A stretch of DNA of 64,000 bases from an uncultured Tateyamaria sp. (lineage in GTDB: Bacteria > Pseudomonadota > Alphaproteobacteria > Rhodobacterales > Rhodobacteraceae). Position 1 is the stretch's first letter; each line of letters begins with the position of its first letter. The DNA lies in the NCBI RefSeq assembly GCF_947487805.1, contig NZ_CANKXW010000004.1, positions 248,001 to 312,000 on the forward strand, written 5' to 3'. The notes beneath the pieces were generated by a model that had not been told where the DNA came from, ran no database searches, and was given only the letters and a program-made list of their open reading frames with translations. Shown in pieces: positions 28,668 through 36,640 of the stretch. The position numbers and the translations under genes are program-made.

Positions 28668-28982
28668 ATGCCGGATTTCGTATTTGCCTATCACGGGGGC
28701 ACAATCCCGGAGAGCCCGGAAGAGGGCGAAAAGGCCATGGCGGCCTGGGGCAAGTGGTTTGAAGACATGGGTGAGGCCGTCGTGAACGGGGGCAATCCGG
28801 TTGGAAAATCCATGACGGTCACAGCCGGGGGCGTGGCCGACAATGGCGGCGCGAACCCGATTTCAGGTTACACGATCGTGCGGGCGGACACGGCCGAGGC
28901 CGCGTGCGCCATGGCCAAGGGATGCCCGATGGTTGCGGACGGGTCCGGGTCGGTCGAAGTGGCACCCATCATCGAGATGTAG
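28668..28982 (+). CDS. YCII-related domain protein
   Basis: 104-residue small protein. It begins MPDFVFAYHGGTIPESPEEGEK with a conserved WGKWFEDMGEAVVNGGNPVG, then GYTIVRADTAEAACAMAKGCP and a final SVEVAPIIEM. This is the YCII-related dimeric alpha-beta barrel pattern, a different subgroup from the YciI protein at 2816-3091. Function unknown. GGGAGGGA upstream of the ATG is a strong ribosome site. It converges on the asparaginase gene with a five-base gap. Confidence 0.85.
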   Translation: MPDFVFAYHGGTIPESPEEGEKAMAAWGKWFEDMGEAVVNGGNPVGKSMTVTAGGVADNGGANPISGYTIVRADTAEAACAMAKGCPMVADGSGSVEVAPIIEM

Positions 28983-28987
28983 CACCG

Positions 28988-29980
28988 TCAGAGCAGGGTC
29001 GGCGCGGCCCTTTGGGTGCCCGTGACCAGCCCGTCCCAGTTGCGGATGGGTCCGCTGGTAAAGGCCAGCGCCTCGGGGTGGTCGGCATCGAGCGCGCCCA
29101 GTTTCACGAGGATTTGCGCAATCGCGCATTCGCTGGCGCGGGTGGCCCCGTCGGTGATCTTGAGCGCGACGCCGAGTTTCTGCTCTGGCAGCATGGCGAC
29201 AAAGTACCCTTCGGCACCTGTTTTGATCGCGGTGCCGTTGTTCATAGCGCGCATCAGGCGGGTGCAGGCACGCCCCTCGCCCGCGACAAGGTCGGGGTGC
29301 TGCGCCATCGCGTTGCGCAACTGGCCCTGGGGGCTGTCGTTGTCGGCGGCGGCATAGCGCGCCATGGCGCGGGCCATGCCGTGCATGGTGGCGGCGTAGT
29401 TGGGGGCCGAGCAGCCGTCGACGCCGAAACCGGGTGAGGTTTCGCCGGTCATCTCTTCGAACGCCTCGAGGCAGGCGGTCTGGACCGGGTGGGCGGGGTC
29501 GACATAGTCGGGGCCCGCGCCCAGATGTTTGCCCAGCGACAGAAAGCCCGCGTGTTTGCCGGAGCAGTTGTTGTGGATGCGGCAGGGCGCCTCATGCGCG
29601 CGGATCATCGCGTCGCGCACATCGTCGTCGCGCGACACCTGCGGGCCGCAGCGGAAATCGTCGTCACCGCAGCCGATATGGTCGAGCCATGCGCCGACCT
29701 TGTTCGTGTGGATCGCCGCCCCCTGATGCGAGGCGCAGGCCAGTGCCAGGTGTTCGGAGCCGAGGCTGTAGGCGTCGGCGGCACCGCTGCGCAGCAAGGG
29801 CAGGGCCTGGATCATCTTGGACGAGGACCGGGGCAGGACAACGGCGTCCGGGTTGCCCCAGGCCTGCACGATCTGGCCGCTGGCATCGCAGACCACGGCG
29901 TGGCCCTGATGCGCGCTTTCCAGAAAGGGGCCGCGCCAGATTTCGACCAGGGTTTCGGCCCCGTGGGCTGGATGCGTCAT
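28988..29980 (-). CDS. L-asparaginase, Rhizobium etli AnsA (ReAV) type
   Basis: Hydrolyses asparagine; belongs to the class 3 family related to beta-lactamase-fold enzymes, not to E. coli AnsA/B. 330 residues. Residues equal to those mapped in R. etli ReAV are all present: Ser52 and Lys55 in RSSSKM, Ser84 in CASHQGA, Cys139 and Lys142 in NCSGKHAG, and Cys190 in VDGCSAPNY, with Cys-Lys-Cys forming the zinc site. The ATG at 29980 is chosen because homology starts near TLVEIWRG. Divergent from the IalB gene. Confidence 0.92.
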   Translation of the reverse strand: MTHPAHGAETLVEIWRGPFLESAHQGHAVVCDASGQIVQAWGNPDAVVLPRSSSKMIQALPLLRSGAADAYSLGSEHLALACASHQGAAIHTNKVGAWLDHIGCGDDDFRCGPQVSRDDDVRDAMIRAHEAPCRIHNNCSGKHAGFLSLGKHLGAGPDYVDPAHPVQTACLEAFEEMTGETSPGFGVDGCSAPNYAATMHGMARAMARYAAADNDSPQGQLRNAMAQHPDLVAGEGRACTRLMRAMNNGTAIKTGAEGYFVAMLPEQKLGVALKITDGATRASECAIAQILVKLGALDADHPEALAFTSGPIRNWDGLVTGTQRAAPTLL

Positions 29981-30156
29981 CTTTTCCCTCACTTCTGCGC
30001 GAAATCCCGCCAATTCGGGTTTCCTGCATCGCGCGTTTCGCGCTAATGTGGCACTTGTCGAGAAGAATTGCCGCCCTTGCAAGAGAATGCGCCGAAAATG
30101 GCGCGCCCGAGGTGCGGTGCAGGTGTTGAGGTTTGGACAGCTTGGAGGCTGTGACT

Positions 30157-30687
30157 ATGGGACTGATCAAGAATTTCGTGGTGGGTTTGGGCGCATTGTC
30201 GCTGAGCGCGGGCATGGCCCTTGCGCAGGAGCAGAGCACCAACCGCGTCGCGGCCAAGACCGACTGGAGCGTGTTCGTCGAGGACAACCCGACCGAGTGC
30301 TGGGGCGTGGCCACGCCCAAGGAGACGGTGAACACCCGCGAGGGCCGCGTTGTGGCGGCGACACGCGGGCAGATCCTGTTGATGGTGTTTTACCGTCCGA
30401 GCGCTGGGGCCAAGGGGCAGGTTGCCTTTACCGGCGGTTACCCGTTCCGGTCCGGGTCGACGGTGAACGTGAACATCAGCGGCAATGAGTTCGAGCTGTT
30501 CACCGACGGCGAATGGGCCTGGCCCGCGACCGTCGCCGATGACAGCAAGATCGTGACGGCGATGAAGCGTGGCGCCGAGGCGGTTGTGACCGGCGTGTCG
30601 AGCCGGGGCACCACCACCAAGGACACGTTCTCGCTTTTGGGCTTTACCGCTGCGGTCGAGGATGCCGAGGGCCGGTGCGGCGGGTAA
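30157..30687 (+). CDS. Invasion-associated locus B (IalB) family protein
   Basis: 176-residue exported protein with a signal peptide (MGLIKNFVVGLGALSLSAGMALA, cleavage before QEQS). The IalB domain shows DWSVFVEDNPTECWGV, a conserved Cys pair (ECW near residue 47 and RCGG at the C-terminus) and GYPFRSGSTVNVNISGNEFELF. In Bartonella the family is linked to erythrocyte invasion, but free-living alphaproteobacteria carry it widely with no known role. The ATG at 30157 follows a GGAGG ribosome site. A terminator-like hairpin follows at 30720. Confidence 0.88.
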   Translation: MGLIKNFVVGLGALSLSAGMALAQEQSTNRVAAKTDWSVFVEDNPTECWGVATPKETVNTREGRVVAATRGQILLMVFYRPSAGAKGQVAFTGGYPFRSGSTVNVNISGNEFELFTDGEWAWPATVADDSKIVTAMKRGAEAVVTGVSSRGTTTKDTFSLLGFTAAVEDAEGRCGG

Positions 30688-30719
30688 CGCCCGCGCGATC
30701 GCAAATCAATTTGGCGAGA

Positions 30720-30745
30720 GGGGCTGTGCAGCGGTGCACGGCCCC
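30720..30745 (+). terminator. Hairpin after the IalB gene
   Basis: An 11-base stem, GGGGCTGTGCA with TGCACGGCCCC, closes a GCGG loop about 30 bases past the stop and is followed by TTCGTGC. The stem is strong but the U-tract is weak. Confidence 0.65.
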
Positions 30746-30821
30746 TTCGTGCATCTGGGGAGATTGGTTCCAGTCGGTTCCCAATTAAGTAGGGCGCATC
30801 ATGCCACGAAAGGAACCCGAC

Positions 30822-31391
30822 ATGGTCACGACCACAGTTCACACGCTTGAGACCGCACCCGAGGCGTCCAAGCCGCTTTTGGAAAATTCGATCAAGGCCT
30901 TTGGCCGTCTGCCCAGCCTGCATGGCGTGATGGCGGAGAGCCCCGGCCTGTTGGAAGGGTATCAGCATCTGCACCGGTTGGCGATCAACGGCACGGCGTT
31001 CACACCCGAAGAACGCACAGTGGTCTGGATGACAGTGAACGTGGCCAATGCCTGCCACTATTGTGTGCCGGCGCACACGGGCATCGCCAAGATGGAGAAG
31101 ATCGACGAAGGCGTCGTGAACGCCCTGCGGGACGAGACACCGCTGCCCGAAAAGCTGGAGGCGCTGCGCACGTTCACGCTGGCCATCCGCGAGACCCATG
31201 GCCGCCCCGGCGCGCAAGCCATCGCGGCCTTTGAGGCGGCGGGATATGGCGAGCGTGCGATCCTCGACACGGTTCTGATCTATGCGCAGAAGGTGATGTC
31301 GAATTTCACCAATGCGCTGTTCGAAACGCCTACCGATGCGGCCTTTGCCCCGTTTGCGTGGGAGCCAAAGGCACCCGTCGCCGCGGAATGA
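30822..31391 (+). CDS. Carboxymuconolactone decarboxylase (AhpD-like) family protein
   Basis: 189-residue protein of the AhpD-like fold. NACHYCVPAHTGIAK holds the CxxC-x3-H redox motif typical of peroxidase-related members; TPEERTVVWMTVNVAN precedes it. These proteins act as thiol peroxidases or reductases; the natural substrate here is unknown. The ATG at 30822 is chosen because AAAGGA stands seven bases upstream; another ATG at 30801 would add seven residues. A possible promoter, TTGGTT-N16-TAAGTA (30764-30791), lies upstream. A dispersed terminator-like element follows the gene. Confidence 0.85.
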   Translation: MVTTTVHTLETAPEASKPLLENSIKAFGRLPSLHGVMAESPGLLEGYQHLHRLAINGTAFTPEERTVVWMTVNVANACHYCVPAHTGIAKMEKIDEGVVNALRDETPLPEKLEALRTFTLAIRETHGRPGAQAIAAFEAAGYGERAILDTVLIYAQKVMSNFTNALFETPTDAAFAPFAWEPKAPVAAE

Positions 31392-31399
31392 GGCGTTGA

Positions 31400-31450
31400 G
31401 GGGGCCAGCCCCCGCCCTTCGGGCCCCCCGGAGTTTATCTGGCAAGATGA
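31400..31450 (+). repeat. Dispersed terminator-like element, copy A
   Basis: GGGGG-CCAG-CCCCC (31400-31413) and GCCC-TTC-GGGC (31414-31424) hairpins are followed by CCCCCGGAGTTTATC and TGGCAAGATGA. It sits right after the AhpD-like gene and is the most diverged copy of the family. Confidence 0.6.
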
Positions 31451-31499
31451 CGGGCGCGGTGCTGCGGTGCTGCGCCTTTTTTCATTGGGCACAAACCTT

Positions 31500-31527
31500 T
31501 TGATTGCCGAAGGTTTTCCTATATAGG
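31500..31527 (+). promoter_or_regulatory. Probable rlmN promoter
   Basis: TTGATT (31500-31505), a 16-base spacer and TATAGG (31522-31527) lie about 30 bases before the rlmN ATG. Confidence 0.55.
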
Positions 31528-31556
31528 GGCGCATCACCCCAGGACTGGATACCGCT

Positions 31557-32732
31557 ATGGCTGACGCGCCGATCACGCAGGATGTATTGACGATCCCCCG
31601 GAAATTGCCGGAGGGGCCTGTGAACCTTGTCGGTATGACCCGCGCGGCGATGCGCGACGCGTTGATCGCCCATGGCACGCCCGAAAAGCAGGCGAAGATG
31701 CGCGTGGGCCAGATCTGGCAGTGGATTTACCAGTGGGGCGTGCGCGATTTTGACGCCATGACGAACCTGTCCAAGGTGTATCGCGCGCAGTTGGCCGAGA
31801 CATTCGTGATCGAGATCCCCGAGGTGGTGTCCAAGCAGGTCAGCACCGATGGCACCCGCAAGTGGCTGGTACGGATTGCGGGCGGGCATGAGGTCGAAGT
31901 TGTCTATATCCCCGAGGAGGGGCGCGGGACCTTGTGCATTTCGTCTCAGGTCGGGTGCACGCTGACTTGTTCGTTCTGCCATACGGGCACGCAGAAGCTG
32001 GTGCGGAACCTGACCGCCGGAGAGATCATCGGTCAGGTCATGATGGCGCGCGACGATCTGGACGAGTGGCCGGTGCCCGGCGCGCCCAAGGACGAGACGC
32101 GGCTGTTGTCGAACATCGTGCTGATGGGCATGGGCGAGCCGCTCTATAATTTCGAGAACGTGCGCGACGCGATGAAGATCGCGATGGACGAGGAAGGCAT
32201 TCAGCTGAGCCGTCGCCGCATCACCCTGTCCACCAGCGGCGTGGTGCCGGAGATCGAGCGCACGGCGAACGAGATCGGGTGCCAGTTGGCGGTGTCCTTC
32301 CACGCGACCACGGATGAGGTGCGCGACAGGCTGGTGCCGATCAACAAGCGCTGGAACATCGACGTGCTGCTGGAGGCGTTGCGCGCCTATCCGCGCGGGC
32401 GTAATTCGGAGCGCATCACCTTTGAATACGTGATGCTGGACGGGGTGAATGACAGCGATGCGGATGCGCATCGTCTGGTCAAGCTGATCGAGGGGATACC
32501 GGCCAAGATCAACCTGATCCCGTTCAACGAGTGGCCCGGCGCGCCCTACAAGCGGTCGTCGAACAACCGCATCCGTGCCTTTGCCAACATCGTGTACCAG
32601 GCGGGCTATGCCAGCCCGATCCGCACGCCGCGGGGCGAGGATATCATGGCGGCCTGCGGGCAGTTGAAGTCGGCCACGGAACGCGCGCGCAAGTCGCGCA
32701 AGGAGATCGCGGCGGAGGCGGGATTGGGCTAG
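31557..32732 (+). CDS. rlmN: Dual-specificity 23S rRNA/tRNA adenine-C2 methyltransferase
   Basis: Radical-SAM enzyme methylating A2503 of 23S rRNA and A37 of several tRNAs. 391 residues. The iron-sulfur cluster motif CTLTCSFC gives Cys134, Cys138 and Cys141 (C-x3-C-x2-C). The methyl-carrying C-terminal cysteine is Cys367 in [21 protein letters not shown] and STSGVVPEI are further RlmN signatures. Monocistronic, with a promoter upstream and an inverted repeat after the stop. Confidence 0.98.
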   Translation: MADAPITQDVLTIPRKLPEGPVNLVGMTRAAMRDALIAHGTPEKQAKMRVGQIWQWIYQWGVRDFDAMTNLSKVYRAQLAETFVIEIPEVVSKQVSTDGTRKWLVRIAGGHEVEVVYIPEEGRGTLCISSQVGCTLTCSFCHTGTQKLVRNLTAGEIIGQVMMARDDLDEWPVPGAPKDETRLLSNIVLMGMGEPLYNFENVRDAMKIAMDEEGIQLSRRRITLSTSGVVPEIERTANEIGCQLAVSFHATTDEVRDRLVPINKRWNIDVLLEALRAYPRGRNSERITFEYVMLDGVNDSDADAHRLVKLIEGIPAKINLIPFNEWPGAPYKRSSNNRIRAFANIVYQAGYASPIRTPRGEDIMAACGQLKSATERARKSRKEIAAEAGLG

Positions 32733-32758
32733 GCGCTTGTCGCACTGTTCCCAAGCGC
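32733..32758 (+). terminator. Inverted repeat after rlmN
   Basis: GCGCTTG (32733-32739) pairs with CAAGCGC (32752-32758) directly after the rlmN stop. The loop is 12 bases and there is no T-run, so termination is only possible, not shown. Confidence 0.35.
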
Positions 32759-32855
32759 GCCACAATTGGCCCCAACAATTTCCAGATCGTGAACGATTGA
32801 TGCCACGCTGACCGGCAAATGTGCCTCCAGTCGAAATCCAACTGGAGTGGAAAAC

Positions 32856-33068
32856 ATGTCGATCTTTATTGCACAGGACCGTTTCGTCGAGGCGCAGGTT
32901 CTTGATCTGGTGAACCGTGAGCGGGCCAAGGCGCTGTCGCGTCGCGAGTGGAAGCACCGTCTGGCGGGCTATGGGTACGGTATCCGCGAGACATCCGTCG
33001 GGGATGTTGTGGAAACGCTGCCGCATGGTGTGGCTGTGTGCACCTTGCCTGCGGCACTGTCGGCCTGA
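32856..33068 (+). CDS. Small hypothetical protein
   Basis: A 70-residue open frame, MSIFIAQDRFVEAQVLDLVN at the start, then a basic segment RERAKALSRREWKHRLAGYGYGI (in two parts) and ending VCTLPAALSA. It has a GGAGTGG ribosome site about five bases before the ATG and a codon composition like its neighbours. I do not recognise a family; the predicted N-terminal helix and the RREWKHRL segment look like a small regulator or adaptor. It stops immediately before the convergent creatininase stop, with no gap. A coding role is likely but not certain. Confidence 0.6.
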   Translation: MSIFIAQDRFVEAQVLDLVNRERAKALSRREWKHRLAGYGYGIRETSVGDVVETLPHGVAVCTLPAALSA

Positions 33069-33845
33069 TCAATCGTCTGAAAAAAGCGGTGTGGATTTGA
33101 CCTTGTAGAGCAGGTCGATGAACCCCGCGACTTGGTGCTGTGCGGTTGCGCGCCCCTTGTCCGCTGTGGCGAGGCTGGCATCACCAACGACGCCTGCATC
33201 ATTGAGGTCGGATGCGATCCAGCCATAGCTGATCGGTCCGATGGGCGAGAGTGCCGTTGTTTCCGCAGTTGAGCGGAAGTTGCGTGCCGCCGTCATGTCG
33301 ACTGTGTCGGGCCTGAAGGCGAGCATGAGTGACGTTTCCACGTCGCCGCCGTGGAGGCCGTAGGTGTCTTCGGCTGATGAATAGAGGCCATCGGGTGCGC
33401 CAAAGCTGCCCCATTGGCATTTGACGGCCAGCATATTGGCCTGCACCCGCAGTTCCCGCGCGAGGATCGAGATCAGGTCAAGGTTGCCGCCGTGGCTGTT
33501 GACGATGACGATCTTGCGGATGCCTGCCCGCGCCACCGACAGACCCAGTTCCGTCCATGCCGCCAGCGCCGTTGTGGCCGTCAGGGTCAGGGTGCCCTGT
33601 GCCCAGAGATGTTCGTTGGATTTGCCGACCGCCTGCACGGGCAGGATGCGCACGTCCAGATCATCGGGGCAGGTGGCGCGGAATGTGTCCAGCATGCCAT
33701 CGGCGATCATCGTGTCCGTGCCCACGGGCAGGTGCGGCCCGTGCTGTTCGATGGCGGCGGTGGGCAGGATGGCGATGGTATCCATCGGGTTGATGTCGGT
33801 GAATTCGTGGGCGCGGTGGTCGGCCCAGTCGAGGCGGCGGGTCAT
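33069..33845 (-). CDS. Creatininase family amidohydrolase
   Basis: 258-residue enzyme of the creatininase family (metal-dependent amide hydrolases, including creatinine amidohydrolase and MftE-like proteins). Motifs: AAIEQHGPHLPVGTDT (first metal ligands Glu and His/Asp), IVNSHGGN and LHGGDVETSLM (further His and Glu). The true substrate is unknown. It overlaps the preceding 2OG-oxygenase gene by four bases (ATGA), so the two form an operon. Confidence 0.9.
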   Translation of the reverse strand: MTRRLDWADHRAHEFTDINPMDTIAILPTAAIEQHGPHLPVGTDTMIADGMLDTFRATCPDDLDVRILPVQAVGKSNEHLWAQGTLTLTATTALAAWTELGLSVARAGIRKIVIVNSHGGNLDLISILARELRVQANMLAVKCQWGSFGAPDGLYSSAEDTYGLHGGDVETSLMLAFRPDTVDMTAARNFRSTAETTALSPIGPISYGWIASDLNDAGVVGDASLATADKGRATAQHQVAGFIDLLYKVKSTPLFSDD

Positions 33846-34762
33846 TGGAGATCCTTTGGGGCGTAGGTCGCGTCGAGGCGAGACATCAGGTAGTCCGCCG
33901 CGCGGATGGGGGCGTATTTGGGCGTGCCGGTGCCGGGCAGGGCCTGCACCACGGTGTCGGGGTTCGCCTCGATGAACATGGCGACGGACCGGCGGCGGCG
34001 TTTGGGCGGAATGACCCGGTGCGGGGTGGAGACGTAGATGTCGTTTGTCCAGCGCATCATGCAGTCGCCGATATTCACCACATAGGCATCCGGCACATGC
34101 GGTACGTCGATCCAGTCGCCGCCGCGGGGGCGGACCTGTAGGCCCGGCTCACCATCCGTCATCAGCAGGGTGATGGCGCCGTAGTCGGTGTGTGCGCCTG
34201 CGCCGATTTCGTTGTCAGCGCCGGTGCCGGGTGGGTAGCTGAGAAGGCGGAGGGCGGAGAGGGGATCGTGGAAAGCGGGCGTGAAGTGATCCTCTGCCAG
34301 CCCAAGATCGCGGGCGATGACGCGCAGGAGGGAGATGCCCAGATCCTGTGCGGTGTCGTAATAGGCCAGCATCGTTTCGGCAAACCCCGGCAGGTCGGGC
34401 CACTGGTTCACCCCGCGAAAGGGTTCGCCCGCAACGACGCGGGGGTCGTCGGTGGGCAGGTCGAGGCCGATGTTGAAGGTTTCCTTGGTGTCGACCTGTG
34501 CGGTGGTTTCATCGAGGCTTTCATCGCCCGGTTTGGCCCAGCCGCGAAAATGCGGGGTGTTGAGGATCGAGACGCGCGCCTTGTCCTGCTGCGGCAGGGC
34601 AAAGAACGCGTCGGCCTGTGCGAACACCCGCGCCCGCAGGGTGCCGGGCACCGTGTGGTTTTTCAGGACAAAGAACCCGGTGTCGCGGCAGGCGGTACCG
34701 ACCTGTTTGGCAAAGCCTGCGGGGTCGGCGGCGTTTTCGGACCAGTCGATCAGGGGAATCAT
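33842..34762 (-). CDS. 2-oxoglutarate/Fe(II) oxygenase, isopenicillin N synthase-like
   Basis: 306-residue non-haem iron oxygenase. The N-terminal DIOX_N domain contains TGFFVLKNHTVP. The jelly-roll core shows HTDYGAITLL (HxD iron ligands), STPHRV (distal His) and RRSVAMF (RxS, binding the 2-oxoglutarate carboxylate). This makes it a 2-oxoglutarate user rather than a true isopenicillin N synthase; in this family substrates include amino acids and small amides. The ATG at 34762 is chosen since homology starts MIPLIDW. Translationally coupled to the creatininase gene. Confidence 0.9.
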   Translation of the reverse strand: MIPLIDWSENAADPAGFAKQVGTACRDTGFFVLKNHTVPGTLRARVFAQADAFFALPQQDKARVSILNTPHFRGWAKPGDESLDETTAQVDTKETFNIGLDLPTDDPRVVAGEPFRGVNQWPDLPGFAETMLAYYDTAQDLGISLLRVIARDLGLAEDHFTPAFHDPLSALRLLSYPPGTGADNEIGAGAHTDYGAITLLMTDGEPGLQVRPRGGDWIDVPHVPDAYVVNIGDCMMRWTNDIYVSTPHRVIPPKRRRRSVAMFIEANPDTVVQALPGTGTPKYAPIRAADYLMSRLDATYAPKDLQ

Positions 34763-34832
34763 ACGCGGACCTTTGGCAAGGGGTGGACGGCGATATGGTC
34801 CACCCTTGCCCCGCGTTTGGCAAGCGCCCGGA

Positions 34833-35675
34833 TCAGCGGCCCGGCACGGCCCCGCGTTTTTCGGTGGGGCCCCAGTTGTCGATGATCTCAATCGCTTCTT
34901 CGGCGGTGTCGACAAAGCGGAAGAGGTCCAGATCGTCGGCCGAGATCGTGCCAGCATCCGACAGCGCATCCCAGTTGATGATGCTTTCCCAAAAGGCGCG
35001 GCCAAAGAGCAGGAAGGGCACACGTTCCATCCGCCCGGTCTGGATCAGGGTCAGGGCCTCGAACAATTCGTCCAGCGTGCCGAACCCGCCGGGAAAGACG
35101 CTGATGGCGCGGGCGCGCATGAGGAAGTGCATCTTGCGGATGGCAAAGTAGTGGAAGTTGAAGCTGAGGTCCGGGGTGACATAGGCGTTGGGGGCCTGTT
35201 CGAAGGGCAGCACGATGTTGAGCCCGATGGACGCGCCACCCGCGTCGACCGCGCCGCGGTTGCCCGCCTCCATCACGCCGGGGCCGCCGCCGGTGACGAC
35301 GACGTTTTCAGTGCCGCCGCTGGCGATGGATTTTTCGGTCATCAGGCGGGCGAATGTGCGCGCCTCGTCATAGTAGTGCGACAGGTCGGCCAGCGTCTTG
35401 GTGCGGGCCGTTTCCTTGTGTTCGGGGTCAGGGATGCGCGCCCCGCCAAAGAGGACGATGGTGGATTTGATCCCCGCCTCGTTCATCAGCATCTCGGGCT
35501 TGAGCAATTCCAGTTGCAGCCGCACGGGCCGCAATTCGTCCCGGCAGAGGAATTCGTCGTCGGCAAAGGCCAGTGTATAGGCGGGTGACCGGGTTTGTGG
35601 CGTGTCCGGCACGCCTTCGGCGGCCTTGCGGTCCGTGTGTGCATCGCGAAACGGGCTGCGGTGGTCGTCTTTCAT
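34833..35675 (-). CDS. LOG family protein (TIGR00730-like Rossmann fold)
   Basis: 280 residues. The motifs GGGPGVMEAGNRGA and PGGFGTLDELFEAL are those of LOG/cytokinin riboside 5'-monophosphate phosphoribohydrolases, which split nucleoside monophosphates to base and ribose 5-phosphate. It has an N-terminal extension of about 75 residues before the Rossmann core (TIVLFGGARIP), as in the larger bacterial group whose activity is less certain. The ATG at 35675 is chosen because the region upstream is out of family. Divergent from dapD. Confidence 0.88.
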   Translation of the reverse strand: MKDDHRSPFRDAHTDRKAAEGVPDTPQTRSPAYTLAFADDEFLCRDELRPVRLQLELLKPEMLMNEAGIKSTIVLFGGARIPDPEHKETARTKTLADLSHYYDEARTFARLMTEKSIASGGTENVVVTGGGPGVMEAGNRGAVDAGGASIGLNIVLPFEQAPNAYVTPDLSFNFHYFAIRKMHFLMRARAISVFPGGFGTLDELFEALTLIQTGRMERVPFLLFGRAFWESIINWDALSDAGTISADDLDLFRFVDTAEEAIEIIDNWGPTEKRGAVPGR

Positions 35676-35739
35676 GTACTTGTGCTCCCTGAGGCTGGCC
35701 CAAGGGGTAACGCGACCCGCAGGGCTTGCCCAGATGTGA

Positions 35740-35768
35740 TTGCATGAGAGCACGTATTGTTGTCTAAG
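35740..35768 (+). promoter_or_regulatory. Probable dapD promoter
   Basis: TTGCAT (35740-35745), a 17-base spacer and TCTAAG (35763-35768) lie 30 bases before the dapD ATG. Confidence 0.5.
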
Positions 35769-35797
35769 CGCGACGATCATTTTGGAGGGACCACGGC

Positions 35798-36625
35798 ATG
35801 TCCAATGCACAGCTTGAAACGGCCATCGAAGCAGCCTGGGAGGCGCGGGACACCATTACGCCTGCCACCAAGGGCGAGACGCGCGAGGCCATCGAAGACA
35901 CGCTGGCCGCGCTGGACAGTGGCAAGCTGCGCGTGGCGGAAAAGCAGGACAGCGGTGATTGGCATGTGAACCAGTGGGCCAAGAAGGCCGTGCTGCTGGG
36001 CTTCCGCATCAAGGACATGGAACAGCAGGATGGCGGCCCGCAGGGCGGCGGCTGGTGGGACAAGGTCGACAGCAAGTTCAAGGGCTGGGGCGACGACCAG
36101 TGGAAAGAGGCCGGTTTCCGGGCCGTGCCCAACTGTGTGGTGCGCAAGTCGGCGTTCATCGCACCCGGCGTGGTGTTGATGCCATCGTTCGTGAACCTTG
36201 GCGCCTATGTGGACGAGGGCACGATGGTTGATACATGGGCCACCGTCGGCAGCTGTGCGCAGATCGGCAAGAACGTGCACCTGAGCGGTGGCGTGGGCAT
36301 TGGCGGTGTGCTGGAGCCGATGCAGGCGGGTCCGACCATCATCGAGGACAACTGTTTCATCGGGGCGCGGTCCGAGGTTGTCGAGGGCTGTATCGTGCGC
36401 GAAGGATCCGTGTTGGGCATGGGCGTGTTCATCGGCCAATCGACCAAGATCGTGGACCGCGAGACCGGCGAGGTCATGTATGGCGAAGTGCCTAGCGGGT
36501 CCGTCGTTGTGGCCGGGTCGATGCCATCGAAGAACGGTGTGAACCTGTATTGCGCAGTGATCGTCAAGCGCGTGGACGAACGCACACGGTCCAAGACGTC
36601 GATCAACGAGCTGTTGCGCGACTGA
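35798..36625 (+). CDS. dapD: 2,3,4,5-tetrahydropyridine-2,6-dicarboxylate N-succinyltransferase
   Basis: Adds succinyl to tetrahydrodipicolinate in the succinylase route to diaminopimelate and lysine. 275 residues. The N-terminal helical region ends before the left-handed beta-helix of hexapeptide repeats (about 100-250): [19 protein letters not shown] and [16 protein letters not shown]. The C-terminal [19 protein letters not shown] is the family tail. GGAGGGA precedes the ATG. dapE, the next step but one, is at 41125-42270. Confidence 0.98.
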   Translation: MSNAQLETAIEAAWEARDTITPATKGETREAIEDTLAALDSGKLRVAEKQDSGDWHVNQWAKKAVLLGFRIKDMEQQDGGPQGGGWWDKVDSKFKGWGDDQWKEAGFRAVPNCVVRKSAFIAPGVVLMPSFVNLGAYVDEGTMVDTWATVGSCAQIGKNVHLSGGVGIGGVLEPMQAGPTIIEDNCFIGARSEVVEGCIVREGSVLGMGVFIGQSTKIVDRETGEVMYGEVPSGSVVVAGSMPSKNGVNLYCAVIVKRVDERTRSKTSINELLRD

Positions 36626-36640
36626 GGCGGTGGGGCGCGG

